A stretch of 5,233 nt of DNA from WAOL01 sp964399035 (GTDB taxonomy: Archaea > Thermoproteota > Thermoprotei_A > Sulfolobales > NBVN01): the NCBI GenBank assembly GCA_964399035.1, contig CAYNPH010000059.1, positions 1 through 5,233 of the forward strand. Direction: 5' to 3'. Below are positions 5,208 to 5,233 of the stretch, piece by piece. Position 1 is the stretch's first letter; each line of letters starts with the position of its first letter. The notes beneath the pieces were generated by a model. The model did not search any database. It was not told the origin of the DNA and was given only the letters and a program-made list of their open reading frames with translations. The translations under genes and the position numbers were made by a program.

Positions 5208-5233
5208 TCAACCAAAACCTCGACACCCGCCTC
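5198..5233 (-). CDS. C-terminal end of an unknown gene (runs off the right edge)
   Basis: From the right edge the minus strand reads 'EAGVEVLVERV' and then TAA at 5200-5198. It is chosen over the other two frames because it reads like a normal strand-forming C-terminus; one of the others stops at 5208, the third is open but gives an unlikely Trp/Arg-rich sequence. Eleven residues are too few to name the product. Confidence 0.4.
   Translation of the reverse strand, partial: EAGVEVLVERV

Noticed and set aside
1..5233. CRISPR repeats, tRNA genes, insertion-sequence ends
   Set aside because: No regularly spaced repeats, cloverleaf-like sequence or terminal inverted repeats with a transposase were found by eye on either strand.

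Overview
The window looks like a piece of a hyperthermophilic archaeal chromosome, most likely Thermoproteota (Crenarchaeota). The reasons are AT-rich TATA boxes about 27-32 bases before start codons (the leaderless layout), GTG and TTG starts, a GGTG-type Shine-Dalgarno (SD) sequence, AGG/ATA/CTA codon preference, and a toxin-antitoxin family typical of archaeal thermophiles. I cannot name a genus. No tRNA, rRNA, CRISPR array, transposase or insertion-sequence end was seen.

Layout, left to right. (1) 1-240, minus: N-terminal part of a P-loop AAA/SMC-like ATPase that runs off the left edge. (2) 321-1497, minus: a two-gene toxin-antitoxin module. The upstream gene appears to fuse a Panacea/DUF4065-like domain to a UPF0175-like antitoxin tail, and is followed by a DUF3368-type PIN-domain toxin. 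(3) 1498-1571: a short divergent promoter region with three TATA-like elements. (4) 1572-2822, plus: a 416-residue protein whose N-terminal two thirds resemble a diverged TIM barrel of the tRNA-guanine transglycosylase (TGT) kind, with a basic helical tail. (5) 2778-4441, minus: a polytopic membrane protein of unknown function preceded by a two-helix small membrane ORF. Both junctions (small ORF to large ORF, and large ORF to its C-terminus) show a plausible continuation in another frame, so this may be one gene broken by two frame changes. (6) 4494-5063, minus: a PD-(D/E)XK-like nuclease-fold protein whose open frame continues 48 codons upstream without a standard start. (7) 5198-5233, minus: the last 11 codons of another gene.

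All genes but one lie on the minus strand. The TGT-like gene is the exception: it is divergent from the toxin-antitoxin pair and convergent with the membrane gene. An ATPase, a toxin-antitoxin module, a base-exchange-like enzyme fold and a nuclease fold side by side resemble an accessory or defence-type neighbourhood, but no named defence system can be assigned from the sequence alone. The most promising items are the composite antitoxin, the divergent TGT-like protein, and the three places where coding sequence seems to continue out of frame.
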